Shown here in pieces: positions 27,439 through 37,696 of a stretch of DNA of 64,000 nt (within the stretch, counting starts at the first letter, position 1; every line of letters begins with the position of its first letter). Made by a program: the position numbers and the translations under genes. The notes beneath the pieces were generated by a model, which ran no database searches, had not been told where the DNA came from, and worked only from the letters and a program-made list of their open reading frames with translations. The stretch is from NCBI GenBank assembly GCA_963735085.1, contig CAVTJP010000017.1, forward strand, positions 62,001-126,000, read 5' to 3'. Origin of the DNA: DATJGR01 sp963735085. Its GTDB lineage: Bacteria; Pseudomonadota; Gammaproteobacteria; Pseudomonadales; Azotimanducaceae.

Positions 27439-30413
27439 GCCGGATCGTCCTGCAATGCCGGATTGGGATTTCGCAGCCGCGCCAGATAGCTGGTGCGTGG
27501 CCGCGTGCCGAGTTCGCCAAGCAACGCGTAATTGCGCGGCGAGGCTTTGGCTTGCGACACCTGCGAGCGTTTGTCGGCGATGTCGCCGAAACGAATTGCC
27601 TGCGTCGGACACACCGCCTGGCATGCGGTCACGACGTCGCCATCATCGATGCGCCGGTCGTGCTTGTCTGCCTCGATGTGCGCGTTCTCGATGCGCTGAA
27701 TACAGTAGGTACACTTTTCCATCACACCGCGGCGGCGCACGCTGACCTCGGGGTTGCGTTGCGCCTTCAGCGTCTCGGCAGCGTCGTCGACGTACTGCAA
27801 AAAGTTGAACCGGCGTACCTTGTACGGACAGTTGTTGGAACAGAAGCGGGTGCCGACGCAGCGGTTGTAAACCTGCAGATTCAGGCCCTCGGCATCGTGC
27901 AAGGTGGCATCGACTGGGCACACCACCTCGCACGGCGCGTGCTCGCACATCATGCAAGGTACCGGTTGTGAATAGGTGCGCGGATTGTCCGCGTCACCCT
28001 CGAAATACCGGTCGACGCGGATCCAGTGCATCTCGCGTCCACGGCTCACCTGATCCTTGCCGACCACCGGAATGTTGTTCTCGGCCTGGCACGCAACGGT
28101 GCAGGCTTTGCAGCCGATGCAGGCATTGAGGTCGATGCTCATGCCCCACGCGTACTCGCCGGCGGGGTAGTCGGGGTACAGACTCGGCGTCGGCTCGGAC
28201 CAGCGATCATCCGCGGTGGCGAAATGCGGATCCCGCAGATAGTCCGTGAGCGCGCCCACGCGGAGCAGGTCGCGGCCCTCCATCTGGAAATGATGCTGTG
28301 TGGCCGCGAGTTCGTAGTGTTCGCCGGTCTTGTGTAGCTGCAGATCATTGGTCGACCACAGCGCAGCCGAGGTGCGCAGTGCGTACGCGTCGAACCCCTG
28401 GCCATCGCCGACATGTCCGGCGCGGCGGCGCCCGTATCCCAGATGCAGCGTGACGCTGCGCGCGGCCTGCCCGGGCATGATCCAGACCGCAGCCCGCGAC
28501 GCGCGCCCGTGCGAATGCAGTTCGATCACGTCGCCGTTGCGCAACTGGTATTGCGTGGCGAGCGCGGGTGAAATCAGCGCCGGGTTGTCCCAGGTCAGTT
28601 GCGTCATCGGCTTCGGCAGTTCCTGCAGCCAGCCGTTGTTGGCCCACTCGCCGGTGTCGATGGTCGGGTCGGGGCGAAACAGCAGTTCGAGTGTGTCGTC
28701 ATTGGAATCGGCGGCGGCTGCCGACAGATCTGCTCGGATCGCCGGCTTGCGGGATGGCGACGCGGTGTTCGCGATCACGCCGGCCCGCAGCGCTGAATTC
28801 CAGCTGTGATCGTCGGACAACTGCTGCTGCCATTGGCGGCGCACCAGCGCGCGCCCCTCACGCACGTCGTCAGCCAGCAGCTGCGCCAGCACTTCAAGCG
28901 GCGAACGACCGCCGTACAACGGTGCGATCAATGGCTGCATGATGCTTGCGGTGCCGTTCCAGGCGCGTGCGTCGGACCAGCACTCCAACTCGTGCGCGCG
29001 CGGCAGATGCCACTCCGCCAGCACGCCGGTTTCGTCGCGGTACAGACCCAGATGGATCAGATGCGGCACGCGCTGCAGCGCGTCGACGAAGCCGAGGTCT
29101 ACCGGTGCGTCATAGGCGGGATTGGCATCGATCACGAGCAGTGTTTCGACCGATCCGGCGCGCATCGCGGTGACCAGATCGCCGATGCTGCCGCCCCGCG
29201 CGGGCAGTTTCTGCACCGGCTCGCTGTAGTCGATGGTCGTTCCGATGTTACCGAGCGCCGCATTCATCGCGTGACCCAGCGCGTGCAATTCGGCCGGCTG
29301 CGTCACGCCGACGACGATCAAGCATTCACCGTGATGCGCCCGCAGGTCGTCGATCAGCGCGTCCATCCAGCGCGTTTGCACGGCATCGAAGTGTCCTGTG
29401 GCGACGGGCGCGCCGCCGAGCTTGTGCGCCAGTTGCCGGGCGAAGATCGCCAGCCGGCTCGATTCGAGCGGCAGATGATGATCGGCCATTGCGCCGGTCA
29501 ACGACGGTGTCGATTCGACCGCGTACAGGCGCGACATCGTGCCGTTGTCGGGCGATCTGGTTGCGGCGAAGTCGCGCGCGTACCGCACACCGGCGGCCGG
29601 ATCGGCCAGAAAATCCGCGTCGAGCGCAAGGATGATCTTCGCGCGATCGAAGGCGTAGCGGGTCGCCAACGGCATGCCGAAGGCGCGCGTTGTGCCGGCT
29701 ATCGCGTTGTCATCGCCGGCCGGTTGATGCACGTGCCAGCGCGCGTTCGGATACTTCGCGAGCAGTGTGTCGAGCTGCGCGGACAGCGTGGGCGAGGTGA
29801 CCGAACCCGTCAGTACCCGCAGACCAGCGCCGCCGTCGCTGCGCAGTCCCGCGAACAGCGTGAGTTGCGCGGCGCTGAAATCATCCCAGGTGGCCGTGGT
29901 GTCGCGATGCATCACGTTCTGCGACCGATCCGGATCCCACAACTGCAACACCGAAGCCTGTGCAAAGATGTCGGTGGCGCCCAGGCTGGCGGGATGCTGC
30001 GGGTTGCCCTCGACCTTGGTCGGGCGCCCCATATTGTTTTCGATGAGCACGCCATGGGCATAGCCGTGGCGGGTGAGTGCGGTGGCGAAAAACCGCGGCA
30101 GTCCGGCGACCTGTCCATCGGGCGCCTTCACATACGGCACCAACTCGTGCTGTGGCGGACGGCCACACGCGGCAAGGCCCGCCAGCGCCAGCGACGCGCC
30201 GAGGAATTTGAGGAATCCGCGCCGGTCCAGCTTCAGCGTGTCGGCCAGTTGTGGATGCTGTTCGCGCAGCCAGTGGTGGAATCCGTCGCTGTCCGCCAGT
30301 TCTTCCAGACCGCGCCAGAAAATCGGACCCCGTGCAGCGGCGAGTCTCGCGCGCGCCGCATCCACATCGAAAATCGCTTCGTCAAATGGCGAGCCGGATT
30401 TCAGCGGTGGCAT
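27435..30413 (-). CDS. actB: Alternative complex III subunit ActB (molybdopterin-oxidoreductase-like plus Fe-S domain)
   Basis: A 992-residue fusion. A Tat signal with RRGFLK at residues 64-69 ends in a lipobox (Cys83), 60 residues later than usual because ActB keeps an N-terminal extension. The large ActB1 domain is related to molybdopterin oxidoreductases but in known ACIII holds no molybdenum. The C-terminal ActB2 domain has the cysteine motifs for 3 [4Fe-4S] and one [3Fe-4S] cluster (CIGCKACTVAC, CMMCEHAPCEVVC, CVGTRFCSNNC, CTYC and CQAVCP). The start at 30413 overlaps actA by 13 bases. Confidence 0.93.
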   Translation of the reverse strand: MPPLKSGSPFDEAIFDVDAARARLAAARGPIFWRGLEELADSDGFHHWLREQHPQLADTLKLDRRGFLKFLGASLALAGLAACGRPPQHELVPYVKAPDGQVAGLPRFFATALTRHGYAHGVLIENNMGRPTKVEGNPQHPASLGATDIFAQASVLQLWDPDRSQNVMHRDTTATWDDFSAAQLTLFAGLRSDGGAGLRVLTGSVTSPTLSAQLDTLLAKYPNARWHVHQPAGDDNAIAGTTRAFGMPLATRYAFDRAKIILALDADFLADPAAGVRYARDFAATRSPDNGTMSRLYAVESTPSLTGAMADHHLPLESSRLAIFARQLAHKLGGAPVATGHFDAVQTRWMDALIDDLRAHHGECLIVVGVTQPAELHALGHAMNAALGNIGTTIDYSEPVQKLPARGGSIGDLVTAMRAGSVETLLVIDANPAYDAPVDLGFVDALQRVPHLIHLGLYRDETGVLAEWHLPRAHELECWSDARAWNGTASIMQPLIAPLYGGRSPLEVLAQLLADDVREGRALVRRQWQQQLSDDHSWNSALRAGVIANTASPSRKPAIRADLSAAAADSNDDTLELLFRPDPTIDTGEWANNGWLQELPKPMTQLTWDNPALISPALATQYQLRNGDVIELHSHGRASRAAVWIMPGQAARSVTLHLGYGRRRAGHVGDGQGFDAYALRTSAALWSTNDLQLHKTGEHYELAATQHHFQMEGRDLLRVGALTDYLRDPHFATADDRWSEPTPSLYPDYPAGEYAWGMSIDLNACIGCKACTVACQAENNIPVVGKDQVSRGREMHWIRVDRYFEGDADNPRTYSQPVPCMMCEHAPCEVVCPVDATLHDAEGLNLQVYNRCVGTRFCSNNCPYKVRRFNFLQYVDDAAETLKAQRNPEVSVRRRGVMEKCTYCIQRIENAHIEADKHDRRIDDGDVVTACQAVCPTQAIRFGDIADKRSQVSQAKASPRNYALLGELGTRPRTSYLARLRNPNPALQDDPA

Positions 30414-31048
30414 ATCGAACAGTCCGTTAGTCGATGCGTGTCGATGTGGTAATCCCGCACCAACTTGCGACCCAGTGCGAGTTGACTGTCGGGATGCCAA
30501 TGCAGGTTGAACACTTCGGCGCGCGGGCGCAGGTGCTGCGCCGGATTGCGGTGACAATCGAGACACCACTGCATCGTCAGCGGCGCGACCCGGGCCGTCA
30601 GCGGCATCGCGTCGATCTGACCGTGACAACTCGCGCAGCCGACGCCCTTCGCGATGTGAATGCTGTGGTTGAAGTAGACGAAGTCGGGCAGCTTGTATAG
30701 ACGCTTCCAGTGCAGCGGCATGCCGCTGCGGAATGCCGCCACCAGGGGTGCGAGCGGTGGCTGATCAGTGTAGAGCTGCGAGTGACACGTCATGCAGGTC
30801 GTCAGCGGCGGAATGCCGGCGAATTTCGACTGCTCGACCGAGGTGTGGCAGTAGCGACAGTCGATGCCGTCGTCGCCGACGTGGTGTTTGTGACTGAAGG
30901 GCACTGGTTGTTCGAGTGCATCGTGCAGGCCCGTTGGGTATGCCGTGGCGGCGCGCCACAGGAAAATGCTGCACAGCGCAACCAGTACCGCGGCAATCGT
31001 GCCGAGACGAAACAGAAATCCGAAACGTCGGTGAAAGAGTTGCGCCAC
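30401..31048 (-). CDS. actA: Alternative complex III subunit ActA, pentaheme cytochrome c
   Basis: A 215-residue protein with one N-terminal membrane anchor (residues 11-31) and five CxxCH heme sites: CRYCH, CMTCH, CASCH, CLDCH and CSICH, the last two residues from the C-terminus. The extra His residues in FSHKHHV and FNHSIHI are likely axial ligands. It carries electrons from the Fe-S clusters of ActB to ActE. It is the first gene of the 14-kb respiratory operon. Confidence 0.93.
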   Translation of the reverse strand: MAQLFHRRFGFLFRLGTIAAVLVALCSIFLWRAATAYPTGLHDALEQPVPFSHKHHVGDDGIDCRYCHTSVEQSKFAGIPPLTTCMTCHSQLYTDQPPLAPLVAAFRSGMPLHWKRLYKLPDFVYFNHSIHIAKGVGCASCHGQIDAMPLTARVAPLTMQWCLDCHRNPAQHLRPRAEVFNLHWHPDSQLALGRKLVRDYHIDTHRLTDCSICHR

Positions 31049-31264
31049 GACGTGCGTGGAAGCAGATATCGTGCCTTGCGGTTCGGCCGGTTCGTACCCG
31101 ATACCGCGTCGCGGTAACGCGTTGGATCAGGGGTTCAGTGGGCGCGCTGTGGGCAGTATTTGCAAAATGAATGTAGAACGTACAGAAGCGCGAAGTCGGA
31201 TTGTCGGAAATCCGAACATGCGCGGTGGCGGATTATCACTGTGAAAACGCAGCCCGCCGACGGA
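31049..31264. other. Intergenic region upstream of the respiratory operon
   Basis: 216 bases between the CoA transferase stop and actA, both on the minus strand. It should hold the promoter of the respiratory operon. I see a short hairpin (CGGATT and AATCCG arms near 31198-31215) without a T-run, and no convincing -35/-10 pair. Confidence 0.4.
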
Positions 31265-32476
31265 TCAGTGCGAGTCCGGCAGCCTCGCCGACAACACCTG
31301 CTGCGCTTCCAGTTCTGCGACCCGCGCGTTGTCCATCTGCAGCCAGTCGTGCAGCACTTCGTGATTGTGCTCGCCGCGATAGGCCGGTACGCCGCGCACG
31401 CCGCTGTCGGCTTTCGAGAATCGCCACGGTGAATTCGGCAGCTTCAACGTGCCGCCGCCACGGTCGCTGACCTCTACGACGGCGCCGCGCTCCGTCGCCC
31501 ACGTCGTCTGGCCCGCTTCGGTGACCGAACGCACGACGCCCATCACGAGTTTTGCTTTCGCCAGCGCTGCTTCGAGCGAATCCAGATCCGGAAATTCCAT
31601 CACCCACGCCTGAATCAGTTCGATCAGTTGCGCGCGATTGGACCTGCGTATTGCATCGTCGGCGAAGCGCTGATCGGCTGCGAGATCGGGCCGATTCATC
31701 GCGCGTTGCCATTGTACGAATGGACCGCGCGCGGCGGGATCGAATGCGACCGAGACGACTCGCCCGGAACGCGTCGTGAACAGTGGCGAAGCGCTGGTGG
31801 CCAGTGGCAAGGTTTCCGTGAGGCCGGTGAGATTCGTCGCGCCGTGTTCGTTGACGCACAGCATCGTCTCGGCCATCGACACGTCCACGTGCTGGCCTTC
31901 CCCCGTGTGCGCTCGTTGGTACAGTGCGGCGAGGATGCCCGACAGGCATTCGAGCGACGTATACAGGTCGCCGTGTGAGTACGGTTCCTGTTGCGGTTGC
32001 ACCTGGTGGTAGCGCGATTCGCCTTCGATGTAGCCCATCTCGGCGTGCACCATCATCGCGTACGCGCCGCGTTGCGACCAACTGCCGGACTGGCCATATC
32101 CCGAAATCGACGCGTAGATGAGACGCGGATTGGTTGCGCTGAGATCGTCGTAGCTGAGGCCCAGTTTCGTCATCACGCCAGGACGGAAATTCTCCAGCAC
32201 CACGTCGGCGCGCTGCGCGAGCTCCCGCGCAACGTCGCGGCCTGCCGGCTGCGTCACGTCGATCGACACGTTGCGTTTGCCGCAGTTCTGCTGTGCGAAA
32301 TACAGCGCCATCGAGTGCAGCCGCGGTGCGCTGAGGCGTGTCATGTCGCCTTCGGGCGGTTCGATCTTGACGACTTCCGCGCCGAGATCGACGAGCATCC
32401 GGCCACAATGAGGGCCGGCCAGCACGCGGGAGAAATCCAGTACGCGAACGCCTTCGAGTGGAGCGGGGCGGGTCAT
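31265..32476 (-). CDS. CaiB/BaiF family (class III) CoA transferase
   Basis: A 403-residue class III CoA transferase, which moves CoA between carboxylic acids. The N-terminus PLEGVRVLDFSRVLAGPHCG, the stretch KRNVSIDVTQPAGRD and SGYGQSGSW are typical, and the catalytic-Asp region reads YSHGDLYTSLECLSG. In this neighbourhood (SDR, Rieske oxygenase, P450) it probably activates a terpenoid, steroid or aromatic acid to its CoA ester. It precedes the respiratory operon on the same strand with 216 bases between. Confidence 0.9.
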   Translation of the reverse strand: MTRPAPLEGVRVLDFSRVLAGPHCGRMLVDLGAEVVKIEPPEGDMTRLSAPRLHSMALYFAQQNCGKRNVSIDVTQPAGRDVARELAQRADVVLENFRPGVMTKLGLSYDDLSATNPRLIYASISGYGQSGSWSQRGAYAMMVHAEMGYIEGESRYHQVQPQQEPYSHGDLYTSLECLSGILAALYQRAHTGEGQHVDVSMAETMLCVNEHGATNLTGLTETLPLATSASPLFTTRSGRVVSVAFDPAARGPFVQWQRAMNRPDLAADQRFADDAIRRSNRAQLIELIQAWVMEFPDLDSLEAALAKAKLVMGVVRSVTEAGQTTWATERGAVVEVSDRGGGTLKLPNSPWRFSKADSGVRGVPAYRGEHNHEVLHDWLQMDNARVAELEAQQVLSARLPDSH

Positions 32477-32549
32477 TGTCGTCTCCCGGTCGATGCTGCG
32501 TTGAGCATCTATACCACCCGCCGCATTCGGATGGCTACCGTTTACAGAG

Positions 32550-33245
<696 letters not shown>

Positions 33246-33290
33246 ATGGTTTTCCGATGGTTTCTGAAATGGTTGTTGGCTGTTGTTGGG

Positions 33291-34517
33291 TTAGTGAGTC
33301 TGCACGCGCCGCAGCGGCGCGGTCTCGGCGGCCTCGATGCCGGATGTGAACAGCGCTTGCAGATCCGCGTCGTCGGTTGCAAGCAGACGCTCGAGCCAGC
33401 GATGGAAACGTTGGCCGCCACCTTCGTTGCGGCCGAACATCACGTGGCTCTTGACCCCGGTCATCAATGCGCGCTGCTGGCGCAGACCGGTCGCGTAATC
33501 CTCTTCCTGCACGACGTATTCGAGCAGCTTGAATTGCGCATCGGCCGCGACGCGTTGCTCGTCGGTCGGAGCGTTTTCCATCAGGTAGTTTTGCACGGTG
33601 AACGAGGTGCCGGGCGCGTCGCCCGGAAACAGCTGCGAGATCATCACGCCGCGTCCGCCGCCGCCGTCGAACGATGCGATCGACACGTGCGGAAAGATCG
33701 TCCAGACGCCACCGAGCAGCGCTGGCATCGGCCATTGTTCCGTCGGCTTCGATTCCAGCGCGATCAACGACGGATCGGGTGAACTGACGCGCTGATGCGG
33801 TCCCCATGCGGTGTACAGCGCCTGGTTCGGCATGTTTTCGCCGAAGGTGTTCTTGTGCAGGATCGGCAGGTGATACAGGTCCATATAGCCGTCGTAGGCG
33901 ATCTTCCAGTTCGGACCCGCGATCGTGCGGCGCGAGAACAGATACCAGTCCTTGAAGCCGAATTCGTTCAGCAGCGCATCGTAGCCCGACAGAAACGTGT
34001 CGATGTTGAGCGTGGAGTTCGGATCGAGCGTCACCCAGATCATACCGGCCCGTTCGGCGACCGGCAGTGTGGCCAGGCCGTTGCACGACAAGTCGATGTC
34101 GCCGAAGTCCTTCTTCGCGTAGACCGCAACCAGCGCGCCGCCCTGGTCGTACGTCCACGCGTGATACGGACACGTGAAGCGGCGGCTGTTGCCGGCGCCC
34201 TCGGGCATGATCTGCGAACCGCGATGGCTGCACATGTTGACGAAAGCGCGCACGTCGCCGTCCGGATGCCGCGACAGCAGCACCGGCACGCCGGCCACTT
34301 CGAGCGCGCGATAGTCACCTGCGTTCGGTAGTTCGACGCTGAGCGCCAGCATCAACGGCATGCGCCTGAACACACGCTCCATTTCCAGGCGCCAGCGCTG
34401 CGGATCATAGTAGTTCGATGCCGGCACGCGTTGCACGTCCGGCGTCTGATCGATGGTGCCCGCCTTTGCGTGGGCAATGTTGTCTTGTGCCATGCGGATC
34501 AATTGCGCTCGAGACAT
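33291..34517 (-). CDS. Aromatic ring-hydroxylating dioxygenase alpha subunit (Rieske non-heme iron oxygenase)
   Basis: A 408-residue oxygenase subunit. The Rieske [2Fe-2S] ligands are Cys96, His98, Cys116 and His119 (CSHRG and CPYHAW). The mononuclear iron site is the facial triad region DLYHLPILH with His216 and His221, and Asp213 as the bridging residue. No small beta subunit, ferredoxin or reductase is nearby, so it would borrow electron carriers. The substrate is unknown, though carnitine, steroid and terpenoid oxygenases share this layout. Confidence 0.9.
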   Translation of the reverse strand: MSRAQLIRMAQDNIAHAKAGTIDQTPDVQRVPASNYYDPQRWRLEMERVFRRMPLMLALSVELPNAGDYRALEVAGVPVLLSRHPDGDVRAFVNMCSHRGSQIMPEGAGNSRRFTCPYHAWTYDQGGALVAVYAKKDFGDIDLSCNGLATLPVAERAGMIWVTLDPNSTLNIDTFLSGYDALLNEFGFKDWYLFSRRTIAGPNWKIAYDGYMDLYHLPILHKNTFGENMPNQALYTAWGPHQRVSSPDPSLIALESKPTEQWPMPALLGGVWTIFPHVSIASFDGGGGRGVMISQLFPGDAPGTSFTVQNYLMENAPTDEQRVAADAQFKLLEYVVQEEDYATGLRQQRALMTGVKSHVMFGRNEGGGQRFHRWLERLLATDDADLQALFTSGIEAAETAPLRRVQTH

Positions 34518-34586
34518 CGGCGAATCTCCAACTTCGATCTTCCCAGCATCGTCGAACCGATCGCGATCTTCAATCCCGCCCGTTAC

Positions 34587-34600
34587 ACTCTATCGAGAGT
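34587..34600. promoter_or_regulatory. Small inverted repeat between divergent oxygenase and cyclophilin genes
   Basis: ACTCTATCGAGAGT has five-base arms (ACTCT, AGAGT) about a four-base centre, in the 156-base gap between the Rieske oxygenase start (34517) and the cyclophilin start (34674). It could be an operator for a repressor of the catabolic genes. The arms are short and chance occurrence is possible. Confidence 0.3.
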
Positions 34601-34673
34601 TCAGCGTTGCAACTCACTAATCTGTCAGTTCAATAGACTGTTTCAATCAATCGGTCTTTCAATCGGAGGTTAC

Positions 34674-35183
34674 ATGGCATCACTCGTCGCCACATTTCAG
34701 ACCAGCAAAGGGGACATTCACGTCACTCTGATGGAAGACGTCGCACCGTTGACCGTCGCCAATTTCGTCAATCTGTCCCAGCGCGGTTTCTACGATGGTC
34801 TGAAATTCCACCGCGTGATTCCCGACTTCATGATTCAGGGCGGCTGCCCGCAGGGCACCGGCACCGGTGGCCCCGGCTACAAGTTCGAGGACGAGTTTTC
34901 AAAGCACGTCAAGCACGACGCGCCCGGCAAGCTGTCGATGGCCAATGCCGGTCCCGGCAGCAACGGCTCGCAGTTTTTCATCACCCACGTACCCACGCCG
35001 TGGCTGGACGGTAAGCACACGATTTTCGGCGAAGTGCAGAGCGCCGCCGATCAGGCGGTCGTCGATGCGATCGTGCAGGGTGACACGATCACGACAGTGA
35101 CGATCGAAGGCGATACGGACGAATTGTTCGATTCGATGGCCGACCGGCTGGCGAAGTGGAACCGCATCATGGGTGATGCGTAA
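34674..35183 (+). CDS. Peptidyl-prolyl cis-trans isomerase, cyclophilin type
   Basis: A 169-residue cytoplasmic cyclophilin without signal peptide. The active-site signatures are FHRVIPDFMIQGGCPQGTG and GKLSMANAGPGSNGSQFFI (Arg, Phe, Gln and Asn of the catalytic pocket). It catalyses proline isomerisation. The ATG at 34674 gives the usual start, yet GGAGGT ends only three bases before it, which is tight. The final codons overlap the P450 start region by eight bases, so it is coupled to the P450. Confidence 0.9.
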   Translation: MASLVATFQTSKGDIHVTLMEDVAPLTVANFVNLSQRGFYDGLKFHRVIPDFMIQGGCPQGTGTGGPGYKFEDEFSKHVKHDAPGKLSMANAGPGSNGSQFFITHVPTPWLDGKHTIFGEVQSAADQAVVDAIVQGDTITTVTIEGDTDELFDSMADRLAKWNRIMGDA

Positions 35184-36465
35184 GTCGATGGCTGCCACGG
35201 CCGAGCATGCGAAGCCGCTGTCCGAATACAATCTATTCGATCCCGACACGCTGAAGTGCCCGTACGAGTTCTATCGGCGGCTGCGTGCCGAGGCGCCCGT
35301 GTATCGGGTGCCGGGCTTCGGCTTGTATCTCGTCTCCACGTACGAGTTGATTCGCGAGGTCGTCAAGAATACCGCCATCTGGTCCAGCGCTGTCGCGGCG
35401 AATGTACCGCCGATGCCGTTCAGCGAGCCCAACGAGGGCGTTGAGCGGCAGATTCGAGAGATCATCGCAAGCGATCGCGCGCTCGAACCGGCGTTGCTGT
35501 CGGTCGATCCGCCCGATCACGCGAAACACCGCACGCTCGTCAACAAGATATTCGCCGCGTCGCGGGTCAAAACATTGGTGCCGTACATCGACGGCATGGT
35601 CGCGTCGTTGATCGATGCGTTCATCGATGACGGCAACGTGGAGTTCATGAGCCGCTTCGCCGCTCCGTTGCCACTGGAGATCATCCGCGATCAACTCGGT
35701 GTGCCGGAGGCGGACCGCGAGTTCTTCAATCGCGCTGCAAACGCGGCTGCGGAAGTGCTCAGCATGACGCCAGTCACGCCGCAGCGCGCGCTGGAACGCG
35801 CGCAACTGAATCACGATCTGCAGTTGTATTTTCTGGCGGTCTGCGATCAGCGTCGTCGCGAACCGCGCGACGACATGCTGACGATGCTCGTGGAGTCGCT
35901 ATACGAGGGCGAACGGCCGCTGCGCGATGGCGAAATCCTGTCGATCCTGCAACAGTTTCTGGTCGCGGGCCACGAAACCACAACCAGCGCGCTGGGCGCC
36001 GGCATGCGCCTGTTGATCGAGCAACCCGCGCAGCTTGCTGCGCTGCGTGAGGATTCGTCGCGCATCCCGACGTTCGTCGAGGAAGTGCTGCGCCTCGAGT
36101 CACCCGTTCAGGGGCTGATGCGGATGGCGACGCAGGATACGTCGCTCGGCGGCGTCGACCTGCCGAAAGGCAGCGTGATCATGCTGCGCTACGGCGCGGC
36201 CAATCGTGATGAGGCGATGTTCGACGAACCCGATCGGCTGGACGTCTGCCGGCGTAATGCCAATCGGCAACTGGCCTTCGGTAGCGGCGTGCATGCATGT
36301 GTCGGTGCGCCGCTGGCGCGCCAGGAGATGATCAGCGCGTTTGCTGCGATCATCACCCGGATGCAGGGCTTTGCATTCGATCCGCATGCGCCTGCACCGG
36401 ACAACGATCCGAGCTTCCTGCTGCGTGGTCTCAATCAGCTGCACATGACGTTCGAGCGTCGTTGA
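35176..36465 (+). CDS. Cytochrome P450
   Basis: A 429-residue soluble bacterial P450. The I-helix oxygen-activation motif is AGHETT (264-269), the ExxR pair is Glu303/Arg306, and the heme-binding loop FGSGVHAC ends at Cys375, the axial ligand. It resembles CYP families acting on steroids, terpenes or fatty acids. The start may be ATG 35176, which overlaps the cyclophilin, or ATG 35188; the ribosome-binding sites do not decide. A flavin monooxygenase follows one base after the stop. Confidence 0.92.
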   Translation: MRKSMAATAEHAKPLSEYNLFDPDTLKCPYEFYRRLRAEAPVYRVPGFGLYLVSTYELIREVVKNTAIWSSAVAANVPPMPFSEPNEGVERQIREIIASDRALEPALLSVDPPDHAKHRTLVNKIFAASRVKTLVPYIDGMVASLIDAFIDDGNVEFMSRFAAPLPLEIIRDQLGVPEADREFFNRAANAAAEVLSMTPVTPQRALERAQLNHDLQLYFLAVCDQRRREPRDDMLTMLVESLYEGERPLRDGEILSILQQFLVAGHETTTSALGAGMRLLIEQPAQLAALREDSSRIPTFVEEVLRLESPVQGLMRMATQDTSLGGVDLPKGSVIMLRYGAANRDEAMFDEPDRLDVCRRNANRQLAFGSGVHACVGAPLARQEMISAFAAIITRMQGFAFDPHAPAPDNDPSFLLRGLNQLHMTFERR

Positions 36466-36466
36466 C

Positions 36467-37696
36467 GTGTTCGCCGCGGATGTCGTCATCGTCGGTGGTG
36501 GGATTGGCGGCGGCGCGCTGGCTAAGTGTCTGGCCGAAGCGGGCGTTTCGGTGCTCGTGCTCGAACGCACGCAACACTACGCGGACGTCGTGCGGGGCGA
36601 GTGGATCGCGCCGTGGGGCGTTCCGGAAACGCAGGCGTTGGGCGTCTATCCGTTGTATCTCGAAAACGGTGCCCATCACCTGACGCGGCACGTGACGTAC
36701 GACGAAGACCTGGACCCACGCCTTGCCGAACGCGGCGCGATCGATCTGACCACAATGATTCCTGACAATCCTGGGCCGCTGTGCATCGGCCATCCAGCGA
36801 TGTGCAACCTGCTGAACCGGGCGGCTGGCGAGGCGGGAGCGACCATTCTGCGTGGCGTCGACAATACCGTGGTGGCGCCCGGCAAACCGCCAACCGTGCG
36901 CTTCGATCACGACGGAAAGACGCACACGCTGCGGCCTCGTCTCGTGGTTGGCGCCGACGGACGCCACGGCAAGACGGCGCGACAGATCGGCGCGACGCTG
37001 CAGGAGGATGCGCCGCATCATCGCTTCTCGGGCATGTTGATCGATGGCGTGCCGGGGTGGCGCGACGACACGCAATTCATCTGCACCGAAGGCGACGTAA
37101 ACGTCCTCGCGTTCCCGCAGGGCGGGGGCCGGATACGGCTGTATATCGGTTTCGCGCTCCCGCAGCGCACGCGGCTGGCGGGCAAGCAGGGTCCGCAGCG
37201 TTTTCTGGAGGCATTCCGGCTGAAATCGGTGCCCGACAGCGACGCGATTGCCGCCGGCCGCCCGATTGGCCCGTGCCTCGTCTATCCGAACAACGATACC
37301 TGGATCGATGCGCCGTACGCGGCCGGTGTGGTGCTGATCGGCGATGCCGCCGGACGCAATGATCCGATTACCGGTCAAGGTTTGTCGATCACGCATCGCG
37401 ACGTGCGCATCGTGCGCGACATTCTGTTGGGTGAACGTAACTGGTCGATCGACGCATTCGTACCCTATGCCGAGGAGCGCAAGGAACGCATGCGGCGTTT
37501 GCGCATTGCGGCCCGTCTGGCTGCAATCGTCGAGGCTGAATTCGACGATGCAGCTCGATCGCGTCGTCAGCGAGTGGCGGAGAGGCGTCGTGCGATGGCG
37601 CCGGAATCGCTGGCGATGTTGACGGCGTTCGTCGGTCCGGATGTGTTGCCGGCAGATGCTTATTCGGACGAGGCGGTGGCCGCGCTGCTGACCTGA
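36467..37696 (+). CDS. FAD-dependent monooxygenase (PHBH fold)
   Basis: A 409-residue flavoprotein with the Rossmann motif DVVIVGGGIGGGALA near the start, the second FAD motif VVGADGRHGKTAR near residue 160, and the third, VVLIGDAAGRNDPITGQG, near residue 290. These are the usual three motifs of group A flavin hydroxylases. The start is GTG at 36467, directly after the P450 stop, so the two oxygenases share a transcript. The 3' end overlaps the convergent MFS gene by 37 bases. Confidence 0.88.
   Translation: MFAADVVIVGGGIGGGALAKCLAEAGVSVLVLERTQHYADVVRGEWIAPWGVPETQALGVYPLYLENGAHHLTRHVTYDEDLDPRLAERGAIDLTTMIPDNPGPLCIGHPAMCNLLNRAAGEAGATILRGVDNTVVAPGKPPTVRFDHDGKTHTLRPRLVVGADGRHGKTARQIGATLQEDAPHHRFSGMLIDGVPGWRDDTQFICTEGDVNVLAFPQGGGRIRLYIGFALPQRTRLAGKQGPQRFLEAFRLKSVPDSDAIAAGRPIGPCLVYPNNDTWIDAPYAAGVVLIGDAAGRNDPITGQGLSITHRDVRIVRDILLGERNWSIDAFVPYAEERKERMRRLRIAARLAAIVEAEFDDAARSRRQRVAERRRAMAPESLAMLTAFVGPDVLPADAYSDEAVAALLT

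Noticed and set aside
28806..30452. 548-codon plus-strand frame
   Set aside because: It is antisense to actB and reflects codon bias only.
30414..30629. N-terminal extension of actB by 72 residues
   Set aside because: This part is the 3' portion of actA in another frame, and ActB proteins start just before the MPPLKSGSPF region.
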